Positions 62,821 to 64,000 of a DNA stretch of 64,000 bases are shown piece by piece. The first letter of the stretch is position 1. Each line of letters opens with the position of its first letter. Under the pieces are notes generated by a model. That model did not search any database and was not told the origin of the DNA. It was given only the letters and a program-made list of their open reading frames with translations. The DNA is taken from the NCBI RefSeq assembly GCF_001889005.1, contig NZ_CP018153.1:902501-966500 (forward strand), given 5' to 3'. The DNA is from Christiangramia salexigens. Lineage in GTDB: Bacteria > Bacteroidota > Bacteroidia > Flavobacteriales > Flavobacteriaceae. The position numbers and the translations under genes are program-made.

Positions 62821-63774
62821 ATGAATGTATTAGCAAATGACGGAATTTCGAAGAATGGAGAAGCAATTCTGAAAAACGCCGGTTATAACGTAATTGTAAA
62901 AAAAGTTGCTCAGGAGCAGTTAGCAGACTTCATCAACTCTAATAAAGTTGAAATACTTTTAGTTCGCAGTTCAACCAAGGTTAGAAAAGAACTGATAGAA
63001 AAATGTGCCGAATTAAAGCTAATTGGTCGTGGCGGTGTAGGATTGGATAATATAGATGTTGATTATGCCAAGAGCAAGGGGATAAAAGTGATTAATACTC
63101 CCACTGCTTCATCTGCCTCTGTTGCTGAACTAGTATTTGCTCATTTGTTTGGTGGAGTACGCTATTTACACCATTCAAACCGTAATATGCCTTTAGAAGG
63201 CGAAGCAAGGTTCAGAGACCTAAAAAGATCATATGCAGCCGGAGTTGAGCTACGAGGTAAAACACTTGGAATTGTTGGGTTTGGAAGAATTGGAAGAGAA
63301 GTAGCTAAGATCGCCCTTGGAATAGGTATGAAAGTGATCGCAAGCGATAAAGAAGTTGGAGAAGCCAGTATTGAGTTGGAGTTCTATAACCATCAGAGTA
63401 TCACTATACCTATCAAGACCGAGCCGGTTGAGGAATTGATCAAACATTCCGATTTCATCAGCATCCATGTTCCTGCGCAAAATAAGCCAGTTATTGGCAA
63501 GAAAGAATTGGCAGAGATGAAAGATGGTGTAGGTATAATAAATACAGCCCGTGGAGGAGTAATAGATGAAGAGGCATTACTTGAAGCTCTGGATTCTGAA
63601 AAGGTATCTTTTGCTGCTTTAGATACCTATGAGAACGAGCCTAATCCGGCAATAAGGCTTTTAATGAATGAAAGTATTTCATTAACTCCACATATTGGTG
63701 GCGCTACTATAGAAGCTCAGGATAGAATAGGTATTGAGCTGGCAGAACAGATCATTTCAATATTTAACAAATAG
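62821..63774 (+). CDS. serA: D-3-phosphoglycerate dehydrogenase, short form
   Basis: 317 residues, D-2-hydroxyacid dehydrogenase fold. NAD-binding GFGRIGREVAKIALG; catalytic Arg in NTARGGVID, Glu in YENEPNP, His in LTPHIGGAT. The ACT regulatory domain of long SerA enzymes is absent, so serine feedback through ACT is not expected. It converts 3-phosphoglycerate to 3-phosphohydroxypyruvate. The operon with serC supports this reading over other 2-hydroxyacid dehydrogenases. Confidence 0.94.
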   Translation: MNVLANDGISKNGEAILKNAGYNVIVKKVAQEQLADFINSNKVEILLVRSSTKVRKELIEKCAELKLIGRGGVGLDNIDVDYAKSKGIKVINTPTASSASVAELVFAHLFGGVRYLHHSNRNMPLEGEARFRDLKRSYAAGVELRGKTLGIVGFGRIGREVAKIALGIGMKVIASDKEVGEASIELEFYNHQSITIPIKTEPVEELIKHSDFISIHVPAQNKPVIGKKELAEMKDGVGIINTARGGVIDEEALLEALDSEKVSFAALDTYENEPNPAIRLLMNESISLTPHIGGATIEAQDRIGIELAEQIISIFNK

Positions 63775-63902
63775 TTTAATTAGAGATTCTCATCTTATTA
63801 ATTACAAGTATTTTATACGTTAGTAGTTCTTGTTATTCATCGAATTTGGAGAGGAAAGTAAGGCAGGAATGATTTTTGAAGATAAATCTTAAAAGCAAGT
63901 TC

Positions 63903-64000
63903 ATGAAAAATATCATTTATATAATTTTAATTAGTCTGTTTGTATATAGTTGCGGCTCATCTGGAAATAAGATTTTCTCTTCAGATAAATCAGCCAACAC
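63903..64000 (+). CDS. Lipoprotein, partial (C-terminus outside window)
   Basis: Only the first 32 codons are visible. MKNIIYIILISLFVYSC carries a signal peptide with lipobox (Val-Tyr-Ser-Cys17) followed by GSSGNKIFSSDKSAN, so it is a membrane-anchored lipoprotein. No domain can be called. It begins 128 bases after serA on the same strand. Confidence 0.7.
   Translation, partial: MKNIIYIILISLFVYSCGSSGNKIFSSDKSAN

Noticed and set aside
1..64000. CRISPR array, tRNA, rRNA, prophage or insertion sequence
   Set aside because: No repeat-spacer arrays, no tRNA-like cloverleaf, no transposase, integrase or phage genes, and no long terminal inverted repeats were seen. The repeated GC-rich hairpins are terminators.

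Overview
The window reads as chromosomal DNA of a low-GC marine-type flavobacterium (family Flavobacteriaceae; Gramella/Christiangramia-like by impression only). Three things in the sequence support this. Start codons lack Shine-Dalgarno sequences and several genes are preceded by the Bacteroidetes -7 box TAnnTTTG. There is a TonB-dependent receptor with an N-terminal carboxypeptidase-regulatory-like domain. A very large secreted M4 metalloprotease ends in a type IX secretion (T9SS) sorting domain. I see no tRNA, rRNA, insertion sequence, phage or CRISPR, and no gene-free stretch longer than about 300 bases.

Layout. 1-8.5 kb: two short-chain dehydrogenases, a run of small membrane proteins (VTT/DedA-like, DUF1206, a 52-residue YqaE/PMP3 protein, DUF3817), galE, an MscS channel, an endonuclease/exonuclease/phosphatase-fold protein, an acyl-CoA thioesterase and a NUDIX hydrolase. 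8.5-20.5 kb: an aldehyde dehydrogenase, a SatD-like/HTH plus DUF3307 overlapping pair with its own inverted-repeat region, a Gre-like protein, a PgpH-type 7TM-HD phosphodiesterase, a thiolase followed by an NlpC/P60 protein that has lost its catalytic cysteine, and gyrA with a TPR lipoprotein-like/periplasmic partner. 20.7-33.4 kb: clpC, a STAS/SEC14-like protein, hutH, nnr, gcvT, a sugar-nucleotide-type epimerase, a pterin carbinolamine dehydratase, yebC, an acyltransferase, proline dehydrogenase and aroB.

33.4-47.9 kb: a PfpI/DJ-1 protein, then the tightly coupled set ppc-dinB(frameshifted)-brkB, an Lrp/AsnC regulator, and a divergent pair made of a cytoplasmic M14 carboxypeptidase and an XRE-type regulator. 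The region between these two holds six related 16-bp palindromes, most of them 35 bp apart, lying over both -7 boxes and at both start codons. Next come parE, a small membrane protein, parC and mscL, chained by 1- to 4-base overlaps, then ychF.

48-64 kb: the TonB receptor, the M4 T9SS protease, a coiled-coil exported protein, a methyltransferase, a beta-lactamase-fold serine hydrolase, a carboxypeptidase-regulatory-like protein, and the series ferredoxin (divergent), LuxC-type acyl-CoA reductase, serC, serA and the start of a lipoprotein.

Most genes are housekeeping. The places that most deserve a second look are the M14/XRE intergenic array, the cysteine-less NlpC/P60 protein, the SatD/DUF3307 pair with its half-sites, and the unexplained membrane protein inside the topoisomerase IV operon.
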